From Adiantum capillus-veneris (taxonomy: Eukaryota; Streptophyta; Polypodiopsida; Polypodiales; Pteridaceae), in the NCBI GenBank assembly GCA_014529385.2, contig CM043966.1:41166037-41230036 (forward strand): a stretch of 64,000 nucleotides of DNA, in the 5' to 3' direction. Below, piece after piece: positions 24,371-37,556 of this stretch; the first letter of the stretch is position 1; each line of letters starts with the position of its first letter. Made by a program: the position numbers and the translations under genes. The notes under the pieces were generated by a model. The model did not search any database and had not been told where the DNA came from. It worked only from the letters and a program-made list of their open reading frames with translations.

Positions 24371-25583
24371 TCACCTACCACTCACACAGGAGATGCTCCA
24401 ACAAATTCATCAAGGAAAGCAAAGACTAAAGGAAAAAGAGAGAGTACGGAAGAAAGCTCAAGCCGAAGCACAAGAACGCATTGCAAAAAGACGGCTTCTG
24501 CGACAACAACAACAAGGTAAACCACCATTGAGAATCAATGCCATTCGACTGATGACGTTGGAGGAGGAAACATTGGAGCCAATAATTACAGTCAAAGTGG
24601 GCAACAATCAAGTTGAATCAACAACCTTGCTTGATTCGGGTGCTCAAGCAAATTTGATCTCTTACGGATTATACCAACAACTCAAAGTCACAGATCAACT
24701 TCATCCTACTCCCCAAGTCCTGGAAAGTAGCACATCGCACCCATTGAAAACCTTAGGATGGACTATATTGCATGTACAACTACATCAATATATTTACCCA
24801 CACAAGTTCTATGTGGTGACAGATGAAAGCACACAACACCCAATCATGCTAGGGCAACCTTGGCAAAAAGCATACAATGTACATATAGATTGGAAAGCAA
24901 AGGCAGTCAAAATTCAACATGAACATGAACAACAGGTGATAGCTTTTGCTCAACAATACCATCATGATCAACTGCAAGCCATGGAATCACTGGCAACAAA
25001 GACAAAAGCACAAAGTCCATCAAAGATCAACATGAAACCTAAGACCAACAACCAGGTAAAAGCCAACCATGCTAATTACAGATAGCTGAAGACACTGGCC
25101 ACAATGCAAAAATCTAGACTACCAAAACAAGGTAAACAAGTATGGATGCGGAAGGATAGAAATGCCATGGCAGGAAAGAAACAATGTAACAACCGGATTC
25201 CAACAAAGCAGACGGTTAAACCCAAAACAAAGGTCATAAAACAGATATGGATCCCAAAGAAAATGATTAGCCATAACCCCAATGTCACTCACATTTGGAT
25301 ACCAAAGCAAAAGCCCAAGGAACTCCCTACGGTACAAGCAACAATGGAAAGCAAACATCTGCATGTCAACAAGGAGGACCGATATATGTAGATGCCGATG
25401 AAAGACAAACCAGTGGCAGCCAAGAAAGTGCCAAACCTTCTACAAAAGTCGACGGCAACAAAATACCAATGGAAAGCCAAGGCCAATAGCTATTACATCC
25501 CAGCCAATTCTATCATCGGAACCAGGGACGACTCCATCAACAGTGTCGGCAAAGCAATTGCCTCTTGCCAAAAGGACAATTAA
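24371..25583 (+). pseudogene. Post-integrase extension with a second retropepsin-like domain
   Basis: It continues the integrase C-terminal frame. A Lys/Gln-rich linker (about 24371-24540) leads to a second aspartic-protease fold, with LLDSGAQANLIS (catalytic DSG at 24633-24641) and IMLGQPW near 24843 at the spacing of a retropepsin. Then come a His/Gln-rich stretch, an in-frame TAG at 25083, repeated IWIPK-type motifs (25140-25310), a TAG at 25389 and the end at 25583. Ty3 elements normally have one protease, before RT. Whether this one is active, or is a domain from the host or another element, cannot be told here. Confidence 0.75.
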
Positions 25584-26606
25584 ATAGAGAGCAGTAGAGT
25601 TACATCTGCTACTGGCAAAGAAAACAGGAAGCCTCGACGGCGAATGCCAATAAGCACCTTGATTATTCCCTTCTCTTGCACAACATTAATTTTTCCATGC
25701 ATTGACCGAGTATGCATAAAATAGGGCCACATTAATTGGCCAGGCATTAGCAGAACTTTTTCAACCTATGCACGACACATACTCCAAGGTGAAACCCTAT
25801 CATCCGGATGGACTCCGACTAGGAGGGGGGGAGGCATTCTCAAATGCGGAACCAATAACAGAAACAACAAAAAAGGGCATGATTTTTGACTATCTTAAGG
25901 GTTGACGTTTGATTGCAAAATTTTCTGGAGTAACCCAAGTATATCTGCCCTTATACAGCATGAAGCTACAGGTATAGGGGGCCAAACGCCAAATCAAGCC
26001 CCTAGGTGTGTGTATATAAGTATAAATAGCCATTTTTCAGACAAAATATTGGTAAAACGGAGAAATCCGGCCATAAAAATTGCATGTGAGTGTATATAAT
26101 GTGTTGCGGTGATGTTTGTGATCTATTATGATTTTTGGGGATTTTCTGGGTTTGATTTGCTATTTTGCTTTTAATTTTGCTAATTTTCGGCAGAGAAACT
26201 TCAAAAATACAAAAAGCAGGTGAAAAACAGTCGTAATGAAAAACAAAAAATATGGGGATGACTAGTGACTAAAGGACAACCTATGGTACAGTGGGGGTGC
26301 AATTATGAGACTGGAGCGGAAAGCGTGTTTTGGCCAGGTTTTGACCGAAATGACAAATTTCTGGTAAACAGAGCAAATGGAGTCCAAATCAAGAAATTTT
26401 TGAGCCTAAACCGCATCTCGCAGGAAGATAGGAGCACATGTCAAATTTCATGTAAAGTGGTTCGGGGACCTCCATTATATGAAATTTTCACCCCATTTTT
26501 AGCTCATTCTCACTATTGACTTTGCGGAGAGAGATTCTGCCACCTAGAGCGGATCGACCTTCCAACAGCTTCTACGACGCGCACGTCTACCCAACCAGAT
26601 CCAGAC
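25584..26606 (+). other. Pol to ORF3 intergenic region
   Basis: No gene is recognised. It contains the TATA pair at 26013-26028. The stretch 26270-26606 is homologous to the first 300 bases of the window (AGAAATTTTTGAG, then a GCGGAGAGAGATT-type block), which anchors element 1 to the same layout. Confidence 0.6.
26013..26028 (+). promoter_or_regulatory. Candidate internal promoter (double TATA) for ORF3
   Basis: TATATAAG is followed directly by TATAAATA, about 580 bases before the ATGAGAG donor and after the end of pol. An internal transcript from here would contain the donor and the ORF3 intron. The matching part of element 1 lies outside the window, so conservation cannot be tested. Confidence 0.4.
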
Positions 26607-26619
26607 ATGAGAGGTAGGC
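26607..26619 (+). promoter_or_regulatory. Candidate 5' splice site with start codon (element 2)
   Basis: ATGAGAG|GTAGGC places the donor GT at 26614-26615. Joined to the acceptor at 38509/38510 it reads Met-Arg-Gly-Ser-Met in frame with ORF3. The intron would be about 1.86 kb without CACTA-B. The donor is weaker than GTAAGT in element 1. Confidence 0.55.
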
Positions 26620-27432
26620 TCACCACCTTGAGCTTTTCGTGCATATTTGTCATTATGTCGCGAAAACTAGTGTAGAGGTCACACACAAAGCGAGCGGTAG
26701 AGACCTGCAAGTAGAGACAGCGGCCTAACGGCTGACCCGAAAGCAACAAGACTTCATCGGCAGCTTGCCCTAGTCTAGGAGACCAGTCCTGGATAGCCAA
26801 AGGCAGTGAGAAACCATCGGGAAAAACCCTAATTCCTAGAAACCCGCAAGAGGCCACCAAATGGGAAATCGGCGAAACGGCGACCAAATGCTACCAAAAT
26901 TTATGGGTAGGAGCATCTCGACATGCTCGACAAGTCCATATGACCCGCATGACCAAAAAGTGACCCGAAGCGGCACTAAACCTCAGAAACGGCATCAGAC
27001 ACGCAAAGCGTCAAAATGCGCTTGCGGCCAAACCGCAAGTCCGTTTGCCACCAAACTTCACCAGCGGCTTTCCTAGACCATCAACAACCAAGTCCTATGG
27101 TGGTAGACCACCACAAATCATCAAAGATATGTAAACGCAACCACGGGTGCTACTAGAGCGACAAATTGCCAAATGGAGCTCCGGTGAAGCCAAAGTCGGC
27201 AAAAACCATGCGGCAAGGATCCCCAAGGGATTGGAAAGCTATGGAGACCAACATCGAGAAATTTCATCGCCAAAAAGCACTCCAAAAGTCAAAAAACGGC
27301 TCGGAGGCTCTGAAGTCCACAAAGGGAGTTATACTCTATCCATTTGACTTTTTTGTTGAAATTAGGCTCAAAAGGGACTTAGGGGGGCAAAGGGCAAGCA
27401 CTGGGAGCACTAGCACTGAAAAAATCACCAGG
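26620..27432 (+). other. Upstream part of the ORF3 leader
   Basis: No gene is seen. The short open frames (26861-27076, 27147-27510 and 26513-26887 on the - strand) have no recognisable domain and lie within the predicted intron. Confidence 0.45.
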
Positions 27433-27730
27433 AGACATCCTACGCTAAGGATGTCTCAAGGGCACTTTTTGGCACAAACCTCATCAATTTTTGTCATGCA
27501 CATGTTCTGAATGACATTTACAAGCCATACACCAAGTTTCATCACATTTGGACCAGATTTGACCTCATATGCATGGAAAGACGCAACGTTAGGGCATAGA
27601 GGCAATAATGGGCCATTGACCTACCAAATCTTGTCCAAATTACATGAAACTTGCACAACACATTCACATACACATTAGCAAACAATCTGTGTGGTCAGGG
27701 AGTCAAAATCATGAAAAAGACATCCTACGC
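27433..27730 (+). repeat. Palindrome-bearing tandem units of the ORF3 leader, left part
   Basis: A 24-base palindrome with an altered centre lies at 27433-27456. A second begins at 27718 and is split at its centre by CACTA-B. The starts are 285 bases apart. Text after the palindrome (CACTTTTTGGCAC) recurs after the split copy at 37787. Confidence 0.75.
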
Positions 27731-27742
27731 CACTACAAGAGG
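27731..27742 (+). repeat. Left terminal inverted repeat of CACTA-B
   Basis: CACTACAAGAGG is the inverse of the right end at 37756-37767. The CACTA start and the 12-bp length match the superfamily. Confidence 0.95.
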
Positions 27743-27759
27743 TTGTGTGCTCTTGTGAC

Positions 27760-27966
27760 GCTGTTAGCGACGGAAATACACTGGGTTTTTATAACCCCCG
27801 GCGTCGCTAAAACCGTCGCTATGAGCGTCGCTACGAGAGCGTCGCTATATGCGTCGCTATATAGAGACGCTCATAGCGACGCTCATAGCGACGCTTATAG
27901 CGACGTTTACAAAGAAGACTATAGCGACGCTACAGAGCCATAAATAGCGACGGTTATAGCGATGCC
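27760..27966 (+). repeat. Left subterminal repeats of CACTA-B
   Basis: More than ten copies of a 9-mer like GCGTCGCTA or its reverse, TAGCGACGC, occur in both orientations within 200 bases of the end. In En/Spm elements such repeats bind the TNPA protein and bring the ends together. Confidence 0.85.
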
Positions 27967-27985
27967 CGAGAGAATTTTTTTTTGG

Positions 27986-28010
27986 TGGCAGGGCATTGAA
28001 TGCCCTGCCA
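27986..28010 (+). repeat. Perfect hairpin near the left end of CACTA-B
   Basis: TGGCAGGGCAT, a 3-base loop, then its exact reverse complement. It lies just inside the subterminal repeats. Confidence 0.8.
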
Positions 28011-28330
28011 CACATCAACCATATTGTACTTGATTCACTTTTTTAAAAAAGTGCAAGGGTAGATAATAGACCTAAAATAGTCACCCACAAGACGCGTTGT
28101 TTGCAAAATTGACAATTGTACACATCATAGGCAAAATGAATTGATTGGCAAATGTAATAATGACAATTGTACAACATCATAGGCATAAAGAATTGATTGG
28201 CAAAAGGAACTGCGGTGACAAATGTAATAATATACATGGTTCCAAAAGACGTATAAAATCCGTCTCATGATACATAAGCTATGAGAAACCCTAAACTAAT
28301 GCTATCTAGCTACGGCTAAACTGACGTCGT

Positions 28331-29640
28331 CTAGTCAGACGTCTCATCGCGTCCAAGCGGCGTATCTGTCGGATTCTGCGAAAAAAGACAATAAGACAGC
28401 TTTCAGTAAGTATAAACATATAACGATATTTATAAAACAATACAAAAAATAGAAAAGAGTAAACCCTAATACTAACCATGCCGCCGCGAGAATTGAGAAT
28501 GTCCATCAGGGCGTTTAAGCCCTTCCTGCCTGCGCACTCGTGCTCATACGGTGTGGGATCACGTCCTGTCATCGACCACTGTCAAAACATACAAAGATTT
28601 CATTATGTTAGAATTAAAAAACTCATAAACCCTAAACTATCGAACATAAAGAGCAATGCAAAAACACTTACAAAATCGGCCTTAAATGATGTCCATCCAC
28701 CGCTCCCCAAGTGGTGCGAGCTCCCTGCCTCTACTCGCGCTCTGGCTGCATCCTTTTGTTGCTTCCACTTGTCGGGATTCTCGCGCGCTGCTTTCTTCGC
28801 ATTCTTCCAATCTTCTTTGGCTAGCCAATCTGGCCTGTTCCACCCATTCTTGATTGCTTTTTGCACTTCGGAACGCTTGTGTTTGCAGTATTCGCGCATT
28901 CGAATCTTCATCAGGTCTTCATTGAAGCGCTAATCCCGTGTTGGAACGGGAAACTCATCATGAAGTATGCTGATGACTCTGTTTTTTAAATCACTTGGTA
29001 CTTCACTCCATTTGTTTAGTATGTAGTGTCTAAACAGCTGAGAGCAAAGACCACACATGCGCGATATCACCTTCTTGCCGTCATCATCCATGATGATGCC
29101 GCCGCTGAAGTCGATGGAGTAAGACAAGCTTTCTGGCCGGTGACGCGTGAACGTGGGTGTCCCGGCACGGGTCTCTAGCGGCGTGTCGATGGGGGTACGG
29201 ACGTCAGGTGTCTCCACCGGCGTCTGGGCCCCGAACCGAGGAGTGTCGAGTGGGGTGGCTCCTGGCAGAGTAGGTAGAGGTGTGTAGCTTCTAGGAACAG
29301 TCAGCCGTGCAAAACCTGGCATAGATGGCGATGCTGTGGCTGGTGTGGGGGCGGGCAAAGAAGGGGAGGGTAAAGAGCCTCGTCGAACACGAGGCGGTGT
29401 GGAGGCATCGGTGGCGGAATCCCCACAACAACCGCCACCGCCACCATTAGAGCGCCGGTGTCTAGACGAGTGTGAAGCTCGTCTCGTCGACGCCGAAGCT
29501 TCGGAGTGCGCCGAATACTCCGAAAGAGAGGGAGATGCGGATGGAGTAGGAATGCGCGATGATGCGCCAGAGCGATGACGCTCCACGTACCACTGTCTCT
29601 GCTGCGGTGACAAAGAAGAAAGAAACTCCTCATCATCCAT
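28331..29640 (-). pseudogene. Second CACTA-B gene (plant transposase, Ptta/En/Spm family-like)
   Basis: The ATG is at 29638-29640 (MDDEEFLSSLSPQQRQ). I infer three exons: about 29640-28672, 28578-28477 and 28375-28331, with GT/AG borders and frame kept to the stop at 28331. The N-terminal half is Pro/Ser/Thr-rich. The C-terminal half (RPDWLAKEDWKNAKK, WTSFKADF, TGRDPTPYEHEC) has the character of the plant Ptta/En/Spm transposase family, thought to bind element ends. One in-frame TAG at 28930-28932 breaks the first exon. Its position downstream of tnp2 in the same direction is usual for this class of element. Confidence 0.75.
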
Positions 29641-29912
29641 ACCTGCATTAAACACACGAATATTTAAACTTAATATTGAATGAATAGAGTAGACAATGAC
29701 GCAAAGACCATTAAATACAATGACGTAATGACGCATATAAATACAATGACACAATGAATTGAGTGATAGAAGAGGCAAGTCGAAAACTCAGAATTTTCAA
29801 TCAAAAGATGTGAGCGCGAGTAGAAAAGAGCGTTATACACCATGGAAGGTACTTAGAGAGCCAGAGCTTTTACAACACGGAGAAAAATTGTTCAAATACA
29901 ATATTTGTGGCT

Positions 29913-32900
29913 TTAAGAGATCTCTCTCTCATCCTCGCATAACTCAGCATAACTTCCTATATCTATATAGAGCTCTCCGATTAAACACATATCCTCTGTT
30001 TCATTTTGTAGCTCCTCTGCATGCACCCCATATAGAGTAGTAGCATCTTGATGCTCGTCTGGCACCACCGCAACGGCTTCTGATTGAGCATCTTCTCTGA
30101 TCTCCTCCATTGATGCCGTTGTGATTGGCACATGGTAGCCTTCATACATCCTTGCACTACGAGGGGCTACCTCTATGACGTACCACCAGTTTGATGTAGA
30201 CTTTGTAGGATGAAATATTACCTGCCAGAGCCACATAACTTACATGAGAGCTTTCAAGCACATAACTTGTAAAAGGGGGATGTTAACTATTTACATACTT
30301 ACTTGTTCACAATGCTCGGGTAGTACGAAAGTGTCTCTTAGGTCAGTCCATTTCTTAGTAGAATCCACCTCAAGAAAACCAGACTCTCCTCTACGCACAG
30401 TAGCGTTGCGACCCTCCATGATTATCTTGAACCATTGCACGTCGAACAAGTCGACAAAAAATCCTCTGTAATCGATCCTCAAAATCTCTTGTAGTGTGCC
30501 GAAGTAAGTGAGTTCCGCCACCACAGGATCTGCATCAGAGGAACGTCGTCGACTAGACTGTTCAAATTTTGCCATGATTCCACAATCTTGAGTAGAACGC
30601 TTTTTGTTGATTCGTTCCACCCTAAAATGTCGACCTTTACACCATGCTGCTGTGTATGACTTATACTACAACGAACAAAGATTATGAGTGGCCGTTCAAA
30701 CGTTTATAAATAAAGTCACTTGCTAGTCGTACATTGCAAACTTACCTTGGTCGCGCAACCCTGAGAGTACTCCCACTCTTCCTCAGTCACTTCGTCACCG
30801 CATTGTTGTGCGCTTTTCAATTGGTTGTGCAACCATCTTAAGCTCATGAAGGTTGGTAGGCTCTCCAGAACCGCTGGATAGTGCATCGGTGGTCGTCTTC
30901 CCCGTCTCCACTTGATTCGTGCCCTTTGTCTCTCTTGCTTTGCATCCTCATATTGTGAAATCCACTTTTGCATCACTGGATTGTGAAGCATGCAAAATCG
31001 GTTGATTTTAGCCTCTAGATTTCCGTCATCTTCTTCTCAACACCGAGATTGCACATGACAATCCCAGATATGCGCTCATCATCTATGGTTCGCCATAGCG
31101 TGTCCCGCGCTTTATCAAATCCGTCTAGCCACTCTCCAATGTGCACTAGGGACTCTGATACCAACCAACCTTTTGCCATGCTACCCTCCGGACGTGCCTT
31201 TTGACGCACATATCCCTTAAGCGTTTTCATGAAACGTTCTAAGAAGAACATCCATCTGGAATGAACTGTGCCAGCTATTTCCACCTCATCAACTATGTGA
31301 ACAAGAAGATGCACCTGAATGGTTAGCATGGTAGTAGGAAAATGTTTCTCAAACATGCACACAAGCTCCGCAGCATTTAGTTTGGCGAATGGTATGGAGT
31401 CTACGTTGATCTCCTTTTGTGAGATCCATTGCACCAGCTTTGCAAGTTTGTAGATTCTGTTACGGATGTCGAGAGACAAACATCCCTCAATGGCAACCGG
31501 TAAAATAAACTGTAAAGTATGTGCAGCAATGATATTAAAGTCCACATTTTATGCAATGATATTAAAGTCCACTATGAACGTACCTGACACATTTTATGCC
31601 AATCGTGTGACTTCAAACCGGTAAGCTTTCCTTCTTTAGTAAAACACGTTCGGAGCGAGTGCATTACGCCAGTGGGGGTCCACAAAGATCGAATGGTCTC
31701 TTTTACTTTGCGTTCTTGGGCTCCTGTGAAAATCCATGGTGCTTTAGGGAGTTTTATCGATCCATCAGACGCTGTTTGCGGCCAATATTGCTCCATATGA
31801 TCCACATTTCTAAGGTCAACTCTGGATCCCAAAGTATCTTTCTTGCCGGTCAGATGGTCCCATAGTAGATTACCCACATTCTTGAATATGTGCATTGGAT
31901 CGAGCAAGTGATTGATCATGAGTCGGGGCCAGTATGGTAACTCGTACCATAGAGATAGTCTCTTCATCCCTGGAGGCAATCCGTCATCGCACATCTCCTT
32001 CTGCTCTAACCATGCTTGTGCAGACATCCTTGGTGGCTCTCTTCCCAAAAAGCCGTCGCGTAACACATGATTCTCTGGAAGATACGCTTGATGACCTTCG
32101 TAGATTTGCTTCTTCAGTGAGGGTGCCCTACGTGCATTCAGTCTAGGTCCACATGTGACACATGCTCTATATCCGCTTGTTTGAAGCCCTGCATGTATAC
32201 ACATGATAATAGATCAACTATGGAAAAAAACAAGATTTACAGTGTCTGAGTGAGGAGTGTCAATAGATCACCTGAGCATTCTGTTAGCCCGGGATAGTCA
32301 TGCATGGTCCACATTAGAATGCCTTTGATCAAAGCATTCCGTCGTCCTGTGTGTCGGCTCATATCCACCACCTCTATGCCAATCCACAATTGTTGTAGCT
32401 CTTCCAATAGTGGACGAAGATACACATCCATATTCCCCACTTTATATCGCCCTGGCACAATCAAGCTTAGCCATAGGTGCCTCTTCTTCGTAGTCAACCA
32501 CGGGGGAATGTTGTAGTTGACGATGACAACGGGCCATACACTGTAAGATGTTGATCTTTGACCAAATGGATTTACTCCATCCATAGCCAGGCCTAAGCGC
32601 AAATTTCGAGCTTCCCTGGCAAAATCCGACCATGTTCCATCTATATGTTTCCAGGCTACGCAATCTGCAGGAATTCATAGCACACCATCCGAAGATTTAT
32701 TCTCCTCATGCCATGATGCTAGGGCGGCCATGGACTTACATTCGAAGAAATGCTTGATGCGAGGAAGCAGAGGAAAATGTCGCAAAACCTTTTGTGGAAT
32801 TTTTGTCCCGTGGAGATCTACTCGATATCTTTCGGAATCACATTTCAGACACTTCTCCATGTCTATGTATTCCCCTCTGAAAAGAATGCAGTCATTAGGA

Positions 32901-35650
32901 CAAGCGTGGATAGAATTGTAATCCATCCCCAAGTTTCGCAAAATCTTTCTTGCTTCATCTCGGGAATCTGGCATCACATTGTCAGCTGGTAGTATGTGCT
33001 CTTTAAGCAATCTACACAACATAAAAATACGATACAGTCGTGTAAAAATCTATCAGATCATTATACATTTAGAGTTTTATTAAAGTAAACTAATTGTAAT
33101 AGATCACCTGAAAAGCGCTGTGACGCTAGTGTCACTCCATCCAAACTTTGTCTGCATGTTGAGAAGAACCAGGAGTGCTTTCAATCTAAACATACGTTGT
33201 CGAGAAATTTGCGGTCTTGCCAGGAAAGCACCGGGCTTATGGCTGTGAGAGTTTGTGAGAGAACTCAACAAAAACTATATGAAGGAGTTAAACCATAGAT
33301 GCCATGAAGACTAGGGTTTGGAAAGAAGTGCAATCAAAGAAGACTCACTCTTTCTCTCTTGCATTCACACACACAAAGAAAGAACGCAAAAGAGAATGTC
33401 AAAACAATACGAAGATGAAAACATCAAGGCTATGGTCATATCGTATCATGGGTAATATGAAAGGGTTAATGGATGAGTTAATGGCATTCAATCTTGGCTG
33501 ACCAAATAGGCTACGAATTGTTCTTTGGAATTGTAGTTTTGTGCTTACCATAATATATATATTTTGTCTAGTGATTGGGATTAATTGTGTGTACAAATCC
33601 TCTTGGTTCATAGCAAGATAACTACGCTTACATCAAAAGAAAAATTATAGTCTATGAGAGGTAGTATGATGGGATCGGGTGATAGAAGTATTTCATTGAG
33701 CCTTTCAGGGCCGAAGAGAAACACTATACGTTGTTGAAAGTGTATTTTACGACTAATCCATACGTTAATTCTAATAGATCGTACAGAGTGAAAGCAATAG
33801 AAATGATCATCATGTGGGTTATTCATCTAGGATAGTATGTGAGAAATGTAGATATGAGAGAAGTGAAGAGATGAGAAGTTTCCCTCCCAAGCCCTATTCT
33901 TGCCCGTAGACAATAAGGATACTGCGGGGAGAGATGTACCTGTAGCAAAGAGAACCTAGAGAGGATGAATTACTAAGAATGAGAGAGATAGGTTTGGTTA
34001 AGGAGATGAGATTAGATACATTTATATATGTTGGATTAGAGATGAAAATGAAAACAACAAGAAATCAAGAAAACATCAATGTAGAACACATCTTACTTGA
34101 AACCCTTCGGCACCATTATTGATGGGAGAGAGAAGAAGAGGGGAGAATTCAACGTTGATTGATACGCCAAGTACGACACCTTCTTTGATTAGAGTTGATC
34201 CTCCAAGGATGGCGTACAAGAATGGCTAGTTTTCCTCTAGGAGAAAGTGTAGGCTTGGGCTTATGTTAATGGGGCTAAGTACAATTAGGCATTACTACTC
34301 ACTCCCTCAAGAATTCCTCTCATCAATGGCTTGAATGCTTGAGTTCTTTCCAAGGAAGAAGAGGTCCCCTTTTATAGGTGAAGGGAACCCCCAAGGGTTT
34401 ACACAAGAAGAGAGGAGCCAGTGTGAACAGGAATTGGAAAAGTTGGAAATGAGCTGTCCCTGCATGATGTGGGCAGACTGGGGTCCAGTATTTTGATCAT
34501 ATCTCCTCAACCGTAGCTCCAAATAAAAAAGTAAAAATATGGGCAGAAACTTTAGCTCATTAGCTACGATTTTCATTTTAAAATCATTTTCCAATTCGGA
34601 TTGGAACCTTGTGTAAAAAATTCATCAAAATAGGGTCCATTTCTGGCAGCAAAAGTCTTCATGTGGTCCCCTTAGCCTAGACTTTCATTTGATTCCAAAG
34701 GACACCTCATGCCATATGAAAGCATGACATTGCTCCTTGACAAAGTTTTGTAATCATGCTTGCAATAATGCATTAAAATAAGTGTATCTTTGAAATCATG
34801 CCACCTAGTGTCCCACTAGGATTTGATTCTCTCCTAGTAGCTATTTAAAAAGAAATATAAGAAAAGTATAAAAAATAAATAGAATATATATATATTGGAG
34901 TTTACCCTAGATATAGGATCTAGCTAGGGTGTGAGATGATAATGAAATAGTAGAAATAAAGAATCAATGCTTTTTGCCCCAAGTTAAAGAGGCGGAGCTA
35001 TTGACACTTTTCCCATAGTATTTTTTTGATGGTAAAGTAAGAATACATTACCCTTGAGATAAATAATAAGATGAGATAGAAAGCTTATTTTTATACTTAC
35101 ATATGCATATGTACATTATAGGAAATATAATTATGTATCTAAAAAAAATACAAGATAGATTTTGTAGCATGCGTTCCCACTATGTACGTGTCACAGCACG
35201 ACAACGTGCTCCATTATACAATGGCGTATCGGCTTCACTTTTCATATCATCATAGATAAGCCTTTCTGAATCCATGATCGTCTCGATCATTTCATCAATC
35301 TCGGGCTCAAACATTGCCTCGTTGGGAATGTGCTCTGCATGATCATCCCCCGAGCTGTCAGAGGCTACATCTTGTGGCCTCACATATGCTGCTTGACCAA
35401 AGCGCCTGCGAACACGTCTATTGGGTTGCAAGATTGCTGCTTGTTGGCCAGCATCAGAGTCCGACGAGTTATAATTGGCAACAACTCGATCTATAATAGA
35501 TGGATCGAACTCGCCAAATTCGCGAACGTGCTGCAAAGAAACACGTCTTGTCCGTCGCACAACATGCTTGCATTGATTACAAGGACATAAGACCCTCGTT
35601 GAGAGATAGGTGTTTCGGTTGGACGGTCCCACATCCTCGTCACTACTCAT
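29913..35650 (-). pseudogene. CACTA-B tnp2 transposase (seven inferred exons)
   Basis: Inferred exons on the - strand are about 35650-35187, 33186-33108, 33011-32272, 32188-31584, 31509-30746, 30665-30303 and 30221-29913, each with GT/AG borders. The N-terminal block contains a Cys-rich CPCNQCKH. The TNP2 core carries DNVMPDSRDEARK, HACPNDC, MDGVNPFGQR, MWTMHDYPG and PYWPRLMINHLLDPMHI. DUF4218-like (FLERFMKTLKGYVRQKARPEGS) and DUF4216-like (RGFFVDLFDVQW) regions follow. Breaks seen are a TGA at about 32673 where CACTA-A has CGG, and a frameshift near 31015. It would cut and join the element's ends. It is close to CACTA-A, so both belong to one family. Confidence 0.85.
33187..35186 (-). other. 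Large first intron (or insertion) of CACTA-B tnp2
   Basis: About 2 kb of AT-rich sequence with no recognised gene lies between the exon ending in NGAR and the exon starting LKALLVLL. In CACTA-A the same two blocks are almost contiguous, but TCTAG before ATTGAAG resembles the acceptor left here (TTTAG). Either an intron was deleted in CACTA-A or sequence was inserted here. Confidence 0.5.
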
Positions 35651-37460
35651 AATGAGGATAAAAATCTTATAACCTGGACAACAAATTTAATATTCTATTG
35701 GCATTCTTCATCTTATCTCTCTCTCTCTCTCTCTCTCTCTCTTTACCTCACATTCTCTAGTCATGTCCAATCCCCGCACACCTCGGTCTAGAGGTGCACG
35801 GAGATCAGAACCACCGGGTTATAATCTCGTCTTTATTGGTCAATACCTATATTTGTGGGTACAAGAAATCTACACACCCACGTCTACATGATATTGCATG
35901 TAGTGGACAAAACCCCTTTGCCTCTTCTCTAGCTGTAGCACTTCACAGCATCTTAACATTTTTCACAGTAGATCTTTTCACTGTTCGTCTAACTCTAAAC
36001 CCTAAACCGTAAGTAATTCTTGCGTGGACTCGATCTAACGTAAATAAACGTAAATCTAAATAAACATAAATCTAACTAAAAATAAACCTAAATCTAATTT
36101 AACGTAAGTCTACATCTAACCTAATCTTTAACGTCTTTTGGGATAGTTTCCTACGACGTTAAAACTCTCTTCTTCTTGTGTGTGTGTGTGTGTGTGGGTA
36201 AACCTAAATAAACCTAAGTCTAATCTAATATAACATAAATCTAAATCTAACGTAAATTATGTTATATTAAAAACAAAGAACTAAACTAACAGGGATTATA
36301 AGAACCTTAAAACTAATTTAACACATAATTTTTCACATAACTCGGCAAGAGTTGGAATTCTCATCACTAAAGATGTGAGAGTTAACTTTCGGCGGTGACG
36401 CTGCCTCATCTCCATCCACATCTGACGACAGCAATTGGCCCTTTAGACCGTTCTTTCTCTTATTACTAACTTTGAAGTTGCTGTTGAATGACTAGAGGTT
36501 GTCTAGATGGTCAATGTGTCGGGGATGTAGTGACTCTTGCCGCCCTGAAGATCCACCTTCTTCCCTATCTTCTGAAGACATTTCACCAGTACTTTTGGAT
36601 CGACGGAGCCCACCATGAGTGAAGGCAGCAATACCCTATATTCCATTGAGGGCTTTCTTCACCCGCTTCATGCAGGCATCGCAGTCTATGGAGACCTAAA
36701 TCTAATCTAATATAACGTAAATCTAAATCTAGCGTAAATAAACGTAAATCTAGTTAAAAATAAACCTAAATCTAATCTAATTTAACTTAAATAAACCTAA
36801 ATCTAATTTAACGTAAGTCTACATCTAACCTAATCTTTAACGTCTTTTAGGATAGTTTCCTACGACGTTATAACTCTCTTCTTCTTGTGTGTGTGCGCGT
36901 GTGTGGATGTGTGTGCCAATAAAAAGAGATAAATGGTATAACCTTTCTATCACCCATGCCAAGTATGATAGATTGATTATTCCATTTCCCTCTTGAATAA
37001 TAGGTCTTGAGTTCAACTCCTCGTCGGCTAGATCTTTAGGTCTTTTAATTTTAATTAGTTTCCTACGACGTTAAATTAGTTTCTCTCTCTTTCTCTCTCA
37101 ATGTGTGTGCGTTTTTTTGGATCGTATGCATGTTTTCTCTCTCTTTTCCTCTCTCAATGTGTGCGTTTTTTGTTTATGCATGTTCTCTCTCTCTTTTCCT
37201 CTCTCAATGCGTGCGTTTTTTGTTTATGCATGCTCTCTCTCTCTTTTCCTCTCTCAATGTGTGTGTGCATTCTTTGTTTATGTATGTGTGTGTGCGTTTT
37301 TGTTTATGTTTGTACTCTCTCTCTCTCTCTCTCTCTCTCAAAAACACTATGTGTGTGTGTGTATGTGTGTGTATGAGAGAGAGAGAGAGGGAGAGAGAAA
37401 GAGGGGAAGGGAACATGAGAATGAGGAGAGGGAAGGAGCATACCTGGCTCTCCTTCCTCT

Positions 37461-37491
<31 letters not shown>

Positions 37492-37497
37492 GAGAAG

Positions 37498-37556
<59 letters not shown>

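Noticed and set aside
26513-26887. 124-codon - strand ORF between pol and ORF3
   Set aside because: Antisense to the predicted ORF3 start exon and intron; no recognised domain, and no sign that element 1 keeps it open.
36001-36010. CCCTAAACC as an interstitial telomere
   Set aside because: Only one or two units are present; it belongs to the local TAAATCTAA repeat.
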